DNA of 64,000 bases from Brevibacterium luteolum (lineage in GTDB: Bacteria; Actinomycetota; Actinomycetes; Actinomycetales; Brevibacteriaceae). The notes under the pieces are model-generated. The model had not been told where the DNA came from. It saw only the letters and a program-made list of their open reading frames with translations, and did not search any database. The stretch spans positions 1 through 64,000 of the forward strand of contig NZ_JABEMC010000001.1 of NCBI RefSeq assembly GCF_013004595.1, read 5' to 3'. Positions 45,541 to 52,904 of the stretch are shown piece by piece; position 1 is the stretch's first letter; each line of letters opens with the position of its first letter. A program made the position numbers and the translations under genes.

Positions 45541-46347
45541 ATGAAGAATCTCAGGATCTTCGACTACCAGGATACACCGGTGCGCACGGTCGAGTTGGAT
45601 GGTGAGCCGTGGTTCGTGCTCGCCGACCTCTGCCGAGTGCTCGGACTGACCCGCGGTGCCGCACAGGTCTCCGAGCGTCTCGACGATGGGGTACGCCAGC
45701 CGTACCCCATCCAGGACAGCATGGGTCGCACGCAGCAGGCGACGATCGTTTCGGAGGCGGGCATGTACGAGGTCGTCATCCGATCGGACAAGCCGGAGGC
45801 GGTTGAGTTCCGCAGGTGGATCACCGCAGAGGTGTTGCCGGCGATCCGTAAGACGGGCCGGTACCAGGCGGATCAGCTGGCAGCTCCCGAGCTGGTCTCC
45901 CGCGCTGACCTTGCCCGCATGGTGCTAGAAGCCGAGGAGGAGAAGAAGGTGTTGGAGGCCGCGATCGAATCGCAGGCCCCGATCGTTGCCTATCACGAAC
46001 GGTTCGTCGCTGAGTCCGATGACATCGTCACCGTCGACAACTTCGCCGGCCAGTACAACACGACCGGGCCACGAGTTCGTGAGCTCCTCCACGAGAAGCG
46101 CATCGCGGTCCGCCGCTGTATTGGCCGCCGTTGGTCGAAGACGAAGCAGCGGATGGTCGACGACTTCGAGTGGCGGCCCCGCGCCGGCGTGCCCTCCGCC
46201 GAGTGGTTCGAGCTGCGCCCGCAGCATAACGCGCCTCGCCTCCACAACGGTCAGGTGCGACAGACCATGTACGTCCGCCAGTTCTACGCCGCTGACCTCG
46301 CAGCACGGATCGGCCTGCAGCAGCCCACCTTGGAGGCGCAGTCATGA
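45541..46347 (+). CDS. Phage antirepressor (Bro-N plus KilA-C type)
   Basis: A 268-residue protein. The N-terminal Bro domain (LRIFDYQDTPVRTVELDGEP, then VLADLCRVLGLTRGA and RRWITAEVLPAIRKTG) is the standard antirepressor form. A linker helix and an ANT/KilA-C-like DNA-binding domain follow (about residues 165-260; GPRVRELLHEKRIAVRRCIG). Antirepressors inactivate the phage repressor during induction or early infection. AAAGGA lies 8 bp before the ATG. It opens the long rightward run of early genes; the next start overlaps its stop. Confidence 0.9.
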   Translation: MKNLRIFDYQDTPVRTVELDGEPWFVLADLCRVLGLTRGAAQVSERLDDGVRQPYPIQDSMGRTQQATIVSEAGMYEVVIRSDKPEAVEFRRWITAEVLPAIRKTGRYQADQLAAPELVSRADLARMVLEAEEEKKVLEAAIESQAPIVAYHERFVAESDDIVTVDNFAGQYNTTGPRVRELLHEKRIAVRRCIGRRWSKTKQRMVDDFEWRPRAGVPSAEWFELRPQHNAPRLHNGQVRQTMYVRQFYAADLAARIGLQQPTLEAQS

Positions 46348-46736
46348 CCACACCACAGAGGTCATTCCCGACAAACCTCGGACAGGAGAGGCTACTGCTT
46401 GCCGGCGTGCACGAAGGCATCGAGTGGGCCCTTTACGCGGCTCCGCTGTGGAACGCCGCCAATGGCTATGTTCGCCTGCCAGATAGCCACCCATGGCTGG
46501 CTGAGCCCTTGCTGTCGGGATACAACGTCATCGACATATCTGGCGGCATCACCTACGGCCCCGACAGCGAGGGATGGATCGGCTTCGACACCCTCCACGC
46601 CTGCGACTACTGGCCAGACTCCCCATTCGAGCCGCGCCCATACGACCGGCAGTGGACTCGCGCAGCCGTCCGCGAGGAGACCATCCGCCTCGCATCGCAA
46701 GCAGCTGTCGCGCTGAGAGCAGGTGACCGGTCATGA
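46344..46736 (+). CDS. Phage protein of unknown function
   Basis: A 130-residue protein of a type often seen in actinophage early regions, rich in aromatic residues (NAANGYVRLPDSHPWL, GGITYGPDSEGWIGFDTLHA). Function unknown. Its ATG overlaps the antirepressor stop, and its own stop overlaps the next start, so it belongs to a coupled early operon. Confidence 0.75.
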   Translation: MTTPQRSFPTNLGQERLLLAGVHEGIEWALYAAPLWNAANGYVRLPDSHPWLAEPLLSGYNVIDISGGITYGPDSEGWIGFDTLHACDYWPDSPFEPRPYDRQWTRAAVREETIRLASQAAVALRAGDRS

Positions 46737-46933
46737 CTCCGCGTGTCGTCTACCAGCGCCGCCGAGCCGCATGGCTGTGGCTGCCACTCATCGCGATCGG
46801 AGGCGTGGTCAACGCCTGGTCCTACACCCTCACCCTCACCCTCAACGGTGCGAGCCTCGCCGGCATGGCCCTCATCGCCGCCGGCACGCTTGCTCTCGCT
46901 CTGGATTTTGATCGGGGTGATGGTCGTGTCTGA
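46733..46933 (+). CDS. Small two-helix membrane protein
   Basis: A 66-residue protein with a basic start and two hydrophobic helices (about residues 13-33 and 38-56). It is linked to its neighbours by overlapping starts and stops. A membrane-acting phage protein is possible; no specific role can be read. Confidence 0.65.
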   Translation: MTPRVVYQRRRAAWLWLPLIAIGGVVNAWSYTLTLTLNGASLAGMALIAAGTLALALDFDRGDGRV

Positions 46934-47195
46934 TCAGCGTCGTAGGGAGCTCGGAAATCTTGAGCGTAAGGGCGAGTTCATCATCGCTGATCTGGCGAAG
47001 CGGTGGCAGGAGGGCTCCCCGATTGATGGGCGCCTGGCTGAGCTGCAGAAGGTCAATGCCGACGCGCGTCGTCTCCGCGACGAGGTGACGGTCGCCTACA
47101 TGCGGTCAAAGCAAGCGACGCAGACTCGGCCGGCGGGGCTGCGTGGCCGTCGTACCGCGGTCGTCCGCCCGTTGCCTGGAGGTGTGAAGCCATGA
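46920..47195 (+). CDS. Small coiled-coil phage protein
   Basis: A 91-residue, highly charged helical protein (RRRELGNLERKGEFIIADLA). ATG 46920 lies inside the end of the previous gene; GTG 46926 is an alternative start. No family recognised. Confidence 0.65.
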   Translation: MVVSDQRRRELGNLERKGEFIIADLAKRWQEGSPIDGRLAELQKVNADARRLRDEVTVAYMRSKQATQTRPAGLRGRRTAVVRPLPGGVKP

Positions 47196-47338
47196 AGCGT
47201 GTCCGTCATCTATGGGTCCGGTTCGTGACGTGGATGGTGCGCCGGGAGCTTGCCCGTCAGCAGCGTCTGCGTGAGCGGCGCACGAACCTGCGCGCCGGCG
47301 TTGAAACGTCGTCGCCTCGGCCGAGGTGGGTGCGATGA
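47192..47338 (+). CDS. Tiny basic phage protein
   Basis: A 48-residue, Arg-rich frame (MKRVRHLWVRFVTWMVRREL) fitted exactly between two coupled neighbours: its ATG overlaps the previous stop and its TGA overlaps the next ATG. This exact fit is the main support. It may be amphipathic or nucleic-acid-binding. Confidence 0.6.
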   Translation: MKRVRHLWVRFVTWMVRRELARQQRLRERRTNLRAGVETSSPRPRWVR

Positions 47339-47676
47339 GGCTCTCAGCGATCCCGATCATGGCTGAACCGCAGGTGCGGAAGCTCCCGCGAGCGTTTCAG
47401 GAGCGCGAGGCACTGCTCGTCCGCCTCAAGCGTGAAGCGACCCGGCAGGAACAGGCCAGGAAGCGTGCTGCAGTGCGTGCCGAGCAGCTGGCTGAGGTCC
47501 TCGACGCCGAGCGTGCTCGTGCCCGGCGTGAAGCCCGACGGCTTCGTAGGGAGGAGTGGCGCGAACGCTTGGCGACTCCTGACCCGGAGGGCTCTGCTCG
47601 GTTGCAGTCGCTCGTCGACGAGGAGCTGGAGTACATCAAGCGCAAGTCCCGCAGCACGAAGGAGGTCACGGCATGA
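47335..47676 (+). CDS. Arg/Glu-rich coiled-coil phage protein
   Basis: A 113-residue protein, nearly all of it a charged helix (LKREATRQEQARKRAAVRAE, ARREARRLRREEWRERLA). GAGGTGGG precedes ATG 47335. No family recognised; scaffold-like or nucleic-acid-binding behaviour would fit the composition. Confidence 0.7.
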   Translation: MRLSAIPIMAEPQVRKLPRAFQEREALLVRLKREATRQEQARKRAAVRAEQLAEVLDAERARARREARRLRREEWRERLATPDPEGSARLQSLVDEELEYIKRKSRSTKEVTA

Positions 47677-47894
47677 CGAAGAGGCTCCGGATCTATTCCC
47701 GGTTGGTGCCGGCGTTGCCGGTGGAGCAGCCGTGGCTTTACGGCATCGCGTTTCCACGACTCAACATCAAGTTCAAGCGCTGCTGGCTAGTCCAGGGTGA
47801 CAACGGCACCTGTGCGCATGGCACGCATGCTGCGGCGATCGACTGCGCGTCGAGGCGGGCGTTCGCCGCGGCGATGGAAGAGGCGACATGCTGA
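47673..47894 (+). CDS. Small phage protein with conserved cysteines
   Basis: A 73-residue protein with four cysteines and two histidines (KRCWLVQGDNGTCAHGTHAA), possibly a small metal-binding fold. Start and stop overlap the neighbouring genes. Function unknown. Confidence 0.65.
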   Translation: MTKRLRIYSRLVPALPVEQPWLYGIAFPRLNIKFKRCWLVQGDNGTCAHGTHAAAIDCASRRAFAAAMEEATC

Positions 47895-48460
47895 CCGCTG
47901 AGCCCGTCCAAGGCGATCTGCTCGACTACCTCGACCAGCTCGACAGCACCCGTCAGCTCGACACCACGCCCGGCTGGCAGTGCCCGCACTGCAGCGGACG
48001 GTTCGAGCGCAGCGAAGCTGAGGTCGCTCCGCGGCACCGGGAGCCGTGGCCGCCGTCACCGATCCCAGGCGCGTGTGCGTCACAAAAGATCAGCCTGGAG
48101 CTGCTCCTCATCCGCCTATCACCGGCGCACAAGACGGTCGCCTGGACGAAGCATCAGGACGCTCTGGCGATGATCCTCGCCGCGAAACAGGACGGCGTGT
48201 CCGACGCCCTGCTGGGTCGCGTCCTCGCAGACGAACAGCTGCAGGATTGGGTGCTCCTGCGCCAACTGCTGATGGGCGCACCAGGCGCCGGCGACATCCG
48301 AGACCCAGCGACACAGCGACAGCACGCCGAACGACGACTCGGCGGCATCCGAGACGGCGTGTCCTACCAATGCACCAAGACCGGCGTCGAGATCCGCATC
48401 AGAGACTCCATGCGGCTGATCCGCTGGCGTGACCTGCCTGCACCGGGAGGGACGACATGA
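47888..48460 (+). CDS. Phage protein with zinc-ribbon half and helical body
   Basis: A 190-residue protein. CPHCSGRF near residue 32 is a zinc-knuckle half, and the rest is helical (SLELLLIRLSPAHKTVAWTK). The name cannot be given; similar proteins sit in actinophage early regions. The start overlaps the previous gene by 7 bp and the stop overlaps the next start. Confidence 0.7.
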   Translation: MLTAEPVQGDLLDYLDQLDSTRQLDTTPGWQCPHCSGRFERSEAEVAPRHREPWPPSPIPGACASQKISLELLLIRLSPAHKTVAWTKHQDALAMILAAKQDGVSDALLGRVLADEQLQDWVLLRQLLMGAPGAGDIRDPATQRQHAERRLGGIRDGVSYQCTKTGVEIRIRDSMRLIRWRDLPAPGGTT

Positions 48461-48999
48461 CCGCGATCATCGACGGGCAGCTTGATCTGCTCGACCTCAT
48501 CGAGGCCGACAACGGTCTCACCGCCGTCGAGCAGCGCTACTACGACGCTCTGACATGCCTCCGAGACGCAGTCCCGGAAGCACTTGAAGTCGTCATCCGT
48601 CTCTGCGACTGGCAGTCCACCGACAAACGCGGATCCGGGGCGTCAGGGCGCTGGTGCTACACCGTCGCCAACCGAGGCGTCTACTTCGACACCAGAGACC
48701 GCTGGAATCCCGAAGCGCGCCCTGAACATCTCGTCACCTGGAACGAGCTCACCGACCTACTTGCCGACCATCCTCTGCGCCCCGGCGTCATCGCCTGGGC
48801 AGAAGCTCTGGCCGAGCTCGACTCGTGGAAGGACCGTTTCCGTCCCTACGAGCTATGGCCCGACCCTCACCGCTGGCACCCCTCCTACATCGAAAGTGAC
48901 CGCAGCCGCCCAGGCTACGAAGCACGGATGCAGGCATGGGCCGACTGCTACCAGATCCTCACCGACACCCAGAACCACCTCACAGGAGACTCGTCATGA
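48457..48999 (+). CDS. Phage protein of unknown function
   Basis: A 180-residue acidic protein rich in Trp and Asp, with no recognisable motif (LTAVEQRYYDALTCLRDAVP at the N-terminus). Both ends overlap neighbouring genes by 4 bp, a strong sign that it is a real translated gene. Confidence 0.7.
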   Translation: MTAIIDGQLDLLDLIEADNGLTAVEQRYYDALTCLRDAVPEALEVVIRLCDWQSTDKRGSGASGRWCYTVANRGVYFDTRDRWNPEARPEHLVTWNELTDLLADHPLRPGVIAWAEALAELDSWKDRFRPYELWPDPHRWHPSYIESDRSRPGYEARMQAWADCYQILTDTQNHLTGDSS

Positions 49000-49706
49000 C
49001 TCTCGTCTACGGAGCGGACTTCATCCGCGCGATCCAGGCGCTGCTACCCATGGCCGGGAAGCGCTCGACAGCGGAGGTACACGTCGCTGTCGCGGTCACA
49101 CACGTCACGGTCTCTGCCGCCTCGGCCGGTCTCGGCGGCGTCTGCGCCCTCGGCACCAAGCACACCGCAGATACGGACGGGGAGGTCCACGACCTTGTCC
49201 TCACCGCCGACCAGGTCGCCCTGCTCGCCCGCGCATTCCCGGCCAAAGACCTCGACGAATCCGGCGAGTGGCTGCGCATCACCCGCCTCGATGACCGGCA
49301 CGCCGAGGTCGCCCTCGCCGAGGCCAAGCTCGGCGACCGCATTGAGCTCTACCTCACCGACAGCCTGCGCTCACCAGGAGACCTCGCCACGGTCGTGCTC
49401 GACGACTACCGCAAGCAGGCCGAAGCCACCAATCCGACCGACCGGCTCTCATGCCTGCAGCTCGATCCCGACCGGGCCCGCGTCTTCCTCTCAGCCACGA
49501 AACACCTCCCCGGCGACGTCGACTTCCGCCAAGCCGAGGACGGCGCACCGATCATCGGCACCATCGGCACCCATCTAGCCGGCTACATGATGCCCGCCGG
49601 CTGGTTCCCCGACAAGACCGACGAAGACGAGCTCAACACCGGCGCCGGCATCGCCTCAATCTCGATCGGACAGACCACCATCTACGACCACCTGGAGACA
49701 CCATGA
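48996..49706 (+). CDS. Phage protein, possibly sliding-clamp-like
   Basis: A 236-residue protein. The N-terminal GADFIRAIQALLPMAGKRST and a later block LTADQVALLARAFPAK are spaced as in beta-clamp-type folds, and a second domain starts near residue 150 (LSCLQLDPDRARVFLSATKH). The similarity is weak, and a replication role would need a structure prediction. ATG 48996 overlaps the previous stop. Confidence 0.55.
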   Translation: MTLVYGADFIRAIQALLPMAGKRSTAEVHVAVAVTHVTVSAASAGLGGVCALGTKHTADTDGEVHDLVLTADQVALLARAFPAKDLDESGEWLRITRLDDRHAEVALAEAKLGDRIELYLTDSLRSPGDLATVVLDDYRKQAEATNPTDRLSCLQLDPDRARVFLSATKHLPGDVDFRQAEDGAPIIGTIGTHLAGYMMPAGWFPDKTDEDELNTGAGIASISIGQTTIYDHLETP

Positions 49707-50077
49707 CCACCACCCCCACCACCCACACCCCGACTGCACTCGCCCGCCAGGCCGCCGAAGCTAAGCTACCGACCGCGTGGCGGCGCGTCCCGTGCTGCGG
49801 CGTCTGCGGCGACGAGCTCACCGACGAGACAGGCGAAGCGCTCGCCGGGGTCTGCGAACCGTGCGGCCTCCGCTTCACCCCCCAAGGGCACGCCTTCTAC
49901 CTAGACCCGACTGCCGAACCCTGCGGTGCCGCCTGCGACTCCAAGTGGCACGCCCCGAACCGCATCTTGCCTGGCATCGCCTATGCCTGCGGCACCTGCA
50001 TCCTCCCTGCCGGCCACCCCAGCACGTTCCACGAGCAGGCATGCCAGCAAGTCCCGAACCAAGAGAGCGCCCGATGA
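49703..50077 (+). CDS. Zinc-ribbon phage protein
   Basis: A 124-residue protein with several cysteine pairs (CCGVCGDEL, CEPCGLRF, CGAACDSKWH, CGTCILPAGH), enough for two zinc sites. Such proteins often bind nucleic acid. Coupled by 4-bp overlaps to both neighbours. Confidence 0.65.
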   Translation: MTTTPTTHTPTALARQAAEAKLPTAWRRVPCCGVCGDELTDETGEALAGVCEPCGLRFTPQGHAFYLDPTAEPCGAACDSKWHAPNRILPGIAYACGTCILPAGHPSTFHEQACQQVPNQESAR

Positions 50078-50334
50078 ACCACACCCCGACATGGACTCTC
50101 ACCGACATGGACAACCGCGACGAGACCGGCGCCCCGCACCAAATCACCGGCCCGCCAGATCACCTCATCCCATACCTCGACGGACCAGTCCGCAACGACC
50201 TCAGAACAGCCCAAGCCGCCACGCGCCTCGACCAGCTCATCACCGCCTACCGCAACCACGACATCGACTGCGCTCGCCACCTCGGACCGGTGCTCGCGAT
50301 CTACACGGAGGTGATACGCGATGAGAACGCCTAA
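50074..50334 (+). CDS. Small phage protein of unknown function
   Basis: An 86-residue protein with a helical C-terminal half (RLDQLITAYRNHDIDCARHL). ATG 50074 overlaps the preceding stop. No family recognised. Confidence 0.6.
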   Translation: MNHTPTWTLTDMDNRDETGAPHQITGPPDHLIPYLDGPVRNDLRTAQAATRLDQLITAYRNHDIDCARHLGPVLAIYTEVIRDENA

Positions 50335-50503
50335 GTATGTCGGCAATCGGGACCGCGACCGCTGGCAGCGCTGCCACCACTGCAACACCAGCAGCATCTC
50401 CTGCCGCACCAACATCCGCGACCGCGCTCGCCCGTGCTGCGACTTCTGCTCACCGACCGCGCACGACCAGGAACTCAACGAGACGAAGGAGGAGCGACCA
50501 TGA
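50321..50503 (+). CDS. Small CxxC zinc-finger-like phage protein
   Basis: A 60-residue basic protein with CHHC at the centre and CCDFC near the C-terminus, matching a single zinc finger. It begins inside the end of the previous gene and its stop overlaps the ATG at 50500. Confidence 0.6.
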   Translation: MRTPKYVGNRDRDRWQRCHHCNTSSISCRTNIRDRARPCCDFCSPTAHDQELNETKEERP

Positions 50504-50534
50504 GCGAGTTCACGACCGGCGACACGACCGCCGT

Positions 50535-50729
50535 ATGCGCTGTGAGGCACGCCGCCGTATGCGCCGTGAAGCGCACCGCCGTCGGCTGCGGGAGATCCAT
50601 AAGTACGGATTTTCGGCGGGTGACCTTGGCGGCTGGGTGGGGTCAGAGGCGACCCCGACACACCCAGGTGCCGCTTGGGTGCTTGATGACGCGCAGGTGC
50701 CCGGCAGTTGCGAGCAGGGGAGGGAGTGA
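50535..50729 (+). CDS. Small phage protein with unclear start (possible frameshift)
   Basis: This 64-residue frame ends in YGFSAGDLGGWVGSEATPTH and AAWVLDDAQVPG, which resembles a phage family with DLGGWV and AWV-DDA-V blocks. However, the good ribosome site AAGGAGGAG leads to ATG 50500, which is in a different frame (MSEFTTGDTTAV...) that runs to 50778 and has lower protein-like character. Either the gene begins weakly at 50535, or a frameshift or indel separates start and domain. Confidence 0.45.
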   Translation: MRCEARRRMRREAHRRRLREIHKYGFSAGDLGGWVGSEATPTHPGAAWVLDDAQVPGSCEQGRE

Positions 50730-50732
50730 ACC

Positions 50733-50975
50733 ATGCCGGTGTTTGATGCATACCGGGACTTTACGCACGCCGTTTTAGCTGCTCTTGGCCTTGACCCGTC
50801 CTGCGTGATCGCCCACTCCGTCGATGTGGAAGGGAGTGTGGTGAGCGTGGAGGAGGTGCAGCGTGACGGTAAAGGCTGCGTCGTCCTTGATTGGGACGGT
50901 GAGGCCGTGAAGCGCCGCCGCTACTACCGCCTCACTGCTGAAGAACTGCACAGCCCACGAAAGGAAACACCATGA
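50733..50975 (+). CDS. Small phage protein of unknown function
   Basis: An 80-residue protein behind a strong GGGAGGGAG site. It has a helical start (YRDFTHAVLAALGLDPSCVI) and a beta-rich middle. No family recognised. The stop overlaps the next ATG. Confidence 0.65.
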   Translation: MPVFDAYRDFTHAVLAALGLDPSCVIAHSVDVEGSVVSVEEVQRDGKGCVVLDWDGEAVKRRRYYRLTAEELHSPRKETP

Positions 50976-51430
50976 CTGAGTTCAAGAAGGGCGACATTGT
51001 GCGCCTGACCAGAGGCGAGCCGGACATGCCGGGATACGGGTGCCAGGTGCGCGAGGTGACGTATGGCCGTGTCGCACGGGGGATGATCGAGCCGCACATC
51101 CTGCCCGTCTACGAGGAGAGGGGCTGGAAGATCGAGCTGATCGAGCGCCCGCTGCCGACGAAGCCGAACACTCTCGGCTGGGCGACCGTGGACGGCCGCA
51201 GGTACCTCGCCCGGCTGTCATACGACCAGTGGGAGCTGTACAACACGGACGGCGTGCTCGGGGCTACACCGCACCCGAGCGCTATCGAGGACTTCGCTGA
51301 GGCCGCACTCATCCCGAAGGAACTGGCCGACAAGGTCATGGAATGGGCTGGCGACGAGGGCGGGAAGTGGCGCGCGGGCGGTATCTTGCAGCAGATCGCA
51401 GACCACCTGAAAGGACAAGACGATGAGTGA
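50972..51430 (+). CDS. Phage protein with SH3-like N-terminus
   Basis: A 152-residue protein. The first 60 residues (FKKGDIVRLTRGEPDMPGYG) look like a small beta-barrel of the type seen in many actinophage early proteins; the rest is helical. Function unknown. It overlaps the preceding gene by 4 bp and the next by 8 bp. Confidence 0.65.
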   Translation: MTEFKKGDIVRLTRGEPDMPGYGCQVREVTYGRVARGMIEPHILPVYEERGWKIELIERPLPTKPNTLGWATVDGRRYLARLSYDQWELYNTDGVLGATPHPSAIEDFAEAALIPKELADKVMEWAGDEGGKWRAGGILQQIADHLKGQDDE

Positions 51431-51731
51431 CCGACTGACCAACGCGGTTGAGGCCCTGACGTTCTGGTACGACAGCGAGCACTGGTTCCCCTTCGTGGAG
51501 TCAGAGACTGCCGACGTCACGGGGCCGGGTCATCAGGACAAGGCCGCTTTCGCTGAGATGGTGAACGCATACGACCAGCTGTGTGTCGGAGCGGACGACG
51601 TTGGCTGGGCGACCGGCGATGACGTGCAGTGGCGGTGGGCAGTGCTCGACGTGGAGGCGGAGAGGTTCGAGCTGGTAGCCGAGGGCGCGCCCGGCGCGGT
51701 GCCGGTGACCTGCATGTGGGGTGTTCGTTGA
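51423..51731 (+). CDS. Acidic phage protein of unknown function
   Basis: A 102-residue, Trp- and Asp-rich acidic protein (ALTFWYDSEHWFPFVESETA). Small acidic phage proteins can mimic DNA or inhibit host enzymes, but nothing here proves that. Its stop overlaps the next start. Confidence 0.6.
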   Translation: MSDRLTNAVEALTFWYDSEHWFPFVESETADVTGPGHQDKAAFAEMVNAYDQLCVGADDVGWATGDDVQWRWAVLDVEAERFELVAEGAPGAVPVTCMWGVR

Positions 51732-51919
51732 GGTGGCTTCCGTTGCGCATCCACGTTGGCCTGAACGTCGAGATCGCCGGCCCGGAACCGCCGCATTACG
51801 ACTCTGAAACGTCGTCGGTCGCGGACCCCGCGGCTGAGACAACCTCGCCGGAGTTGCATATCGGGTTCCGGCCGAACCAGGAAGATCACGACGACGGCAT
51901 GTTGGGAGACCGGAAATGA
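51728..51919 (+). CDS. Small phage protein with TTG start
   Basis: A 63-residue frame starting at TTG 51728, overlapping the previous stop (TTGA). It encodes RWLPLRIHVGLNVEIAGPEP and an acidic C-terminus. The overlap pattern at both ends supports it despite the rare start codon. Confidence 0.5.
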   Translation: MRWLPLRIHVGLNVEIAGPEPPHYDSETSSVADPAAETTSPELHIGFRPNQEDHDDGMLGDRK

Positions 51920-52125
51920 GCACCATGCAGCCAGGGCACGAGAGCTGCAGTTTCGCCACCATCGAGGAGCGCAGCCTCACGACCGGTGAGACCAGCGTCC
52001 AGGCCATCGTCTGCCGACACGACCACCGCGAAAAGCTCCACGCAGTCAACGCCCTCGGTGATCAGTCATTCGTCGGCTGGCGCTGCCACTGCTGTAACCG
52101 CATCATCCGACCTCAGGACATCTAA
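51916..52125 (+). CDS. Small Cys/His-rich phage protein
   Basis: A 69-residue protein with a likely zinc site (CRHDHREKLH, CHCCNRII). Start and stop overlap both neighbours. No family name can be given. Confidence 0.6.
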   Translation: MSTMQPGHESCSFATIEERSLTTGETSVQAIVCRHDHREKLHAVNALGDQSFVGWRCHCCNRIIRPQDI

Positions 52126-52319
52126 TGACCATCCATACCACTGCCGGTGCTCTCGACCGTGAGGACCTCGACTCCACGGTCACAGTCGAGCTGCCAGGCA
52201 ACAGCCGGTGGACCGGCAGGCTCACCGGCCTACACCACGGCCCGGACAACATGGTCCGCGTCGTCGTCGACCGCCGCCACCTCATCATCAACCGCTCAAC
52301 CGACGTCACGATCCACTAG
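52125..52319 (+). CDS. Small beta-rich phage protein
   Basis: A 64-residue protein (LDSTVTVELPGNSRWTGRLT) with an alternating pattern that suggests a small beta barrel. ATG shares one base with the preceding stop. Confidence 0.6.
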   Translation: MTIHTTAGALDREDLDSTVTVELPGNSRWTGRLTGLHHGPDNMVRVVVDRRHLIINRSTDVTIH

Positions 52320-52327
52320 GAGGAATC

Positions 52328-52477
52328 ATGCCCACCCCACCCGCGTCCCTGCCTGTCTTCGGCCCACACGCCCAGATCGTCACCCTCGACGAGGACGGCG
52401 ACCTGTTCATCTGGGAAGTCGAGACCGACGGCAACCTCACCGCCCGCTCGATCCCGAACGTCCCCGTCGAGGAGTGA
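52328..52477 (+). CDS. Tiny phage protein
   Basis: A 49-residue protein with an excellent ribosome site (TAGGAGGA, 3-8 bp before ATG 52328). It is acidic and beta-rich (FGPHAQIVTLDEDGDLFIWE). Function unknown. Confidence 0.6.
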   Translation: MPTPPASLPVFGPHAQIVTLDEDGDLFIWEVETDGNLTARSIPNVPVEE

Positions 52478-52480
52478 CAC

Positions 52481-52855
52481 ATGGACGACGTGCTCTTCGT
52501 GATCATCACCGCTGTCACCTGGGCCGTGGCGGGCTGGACGCTGAACACGGCGATCCATGCTCGCCGCCGCCGGCGGCTCATCGCCCAGCAGGCAGCAGCC
52601 GAAGCGACCAGCACCATCATCGCCGCAATCGCCGCCCTGGAAGCCCGGCTCGGCGTGCGGATCGCAATGGCCAAATACGCCGCCATCAGCCCGGACGAGA
52701 TCCGCAACGGCGACCGCATCCACTGGACCTCCAACGACGGCGAAGACGCCATCGATTACACCGCCGGCTACCACGGCGATACCGGCAACCAGACCGGCGG
52801 CCGCTTCTACCGCACCGAATGGGAGCGCGACGACCACGACTCCGACGACCGCTAA
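52481..52855 (+). CDS. Phage membrane-anchored protein
   Basis: A 124-residue protein: an N-terminal membrane helix (about residues 5-24), a basic helix, then a soluble C-terminal part (ISPDEIRNGDRIHWTSNDGE). It starts 3 bp after the previous stop. Function unknown. Confidence 0.65.
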   Translation: MDDVLFVIITAVTWAVAGWTLNTAIHARRRRRLIAQQAAAEATSTIIAAIAALEARLGVRIAMAKYAAISPDEIRNGDRIHWTSNDGEDAIDYTAGYHGDTGNQTGGRFYRTEWERDDHDSDDR

Positions 52856-52904
52856 CCCCTACATCACCTGACCACCCGATGACACCACGAGAGGCACACA
52901 CCGC

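Noticed and set aside
50500-50778. 92-codon frame starting at the strong ribosome site
   Set aside because: It overlaps the next gene by 46 bp and has low-quality composition; kept only as part of the frameshift finding.
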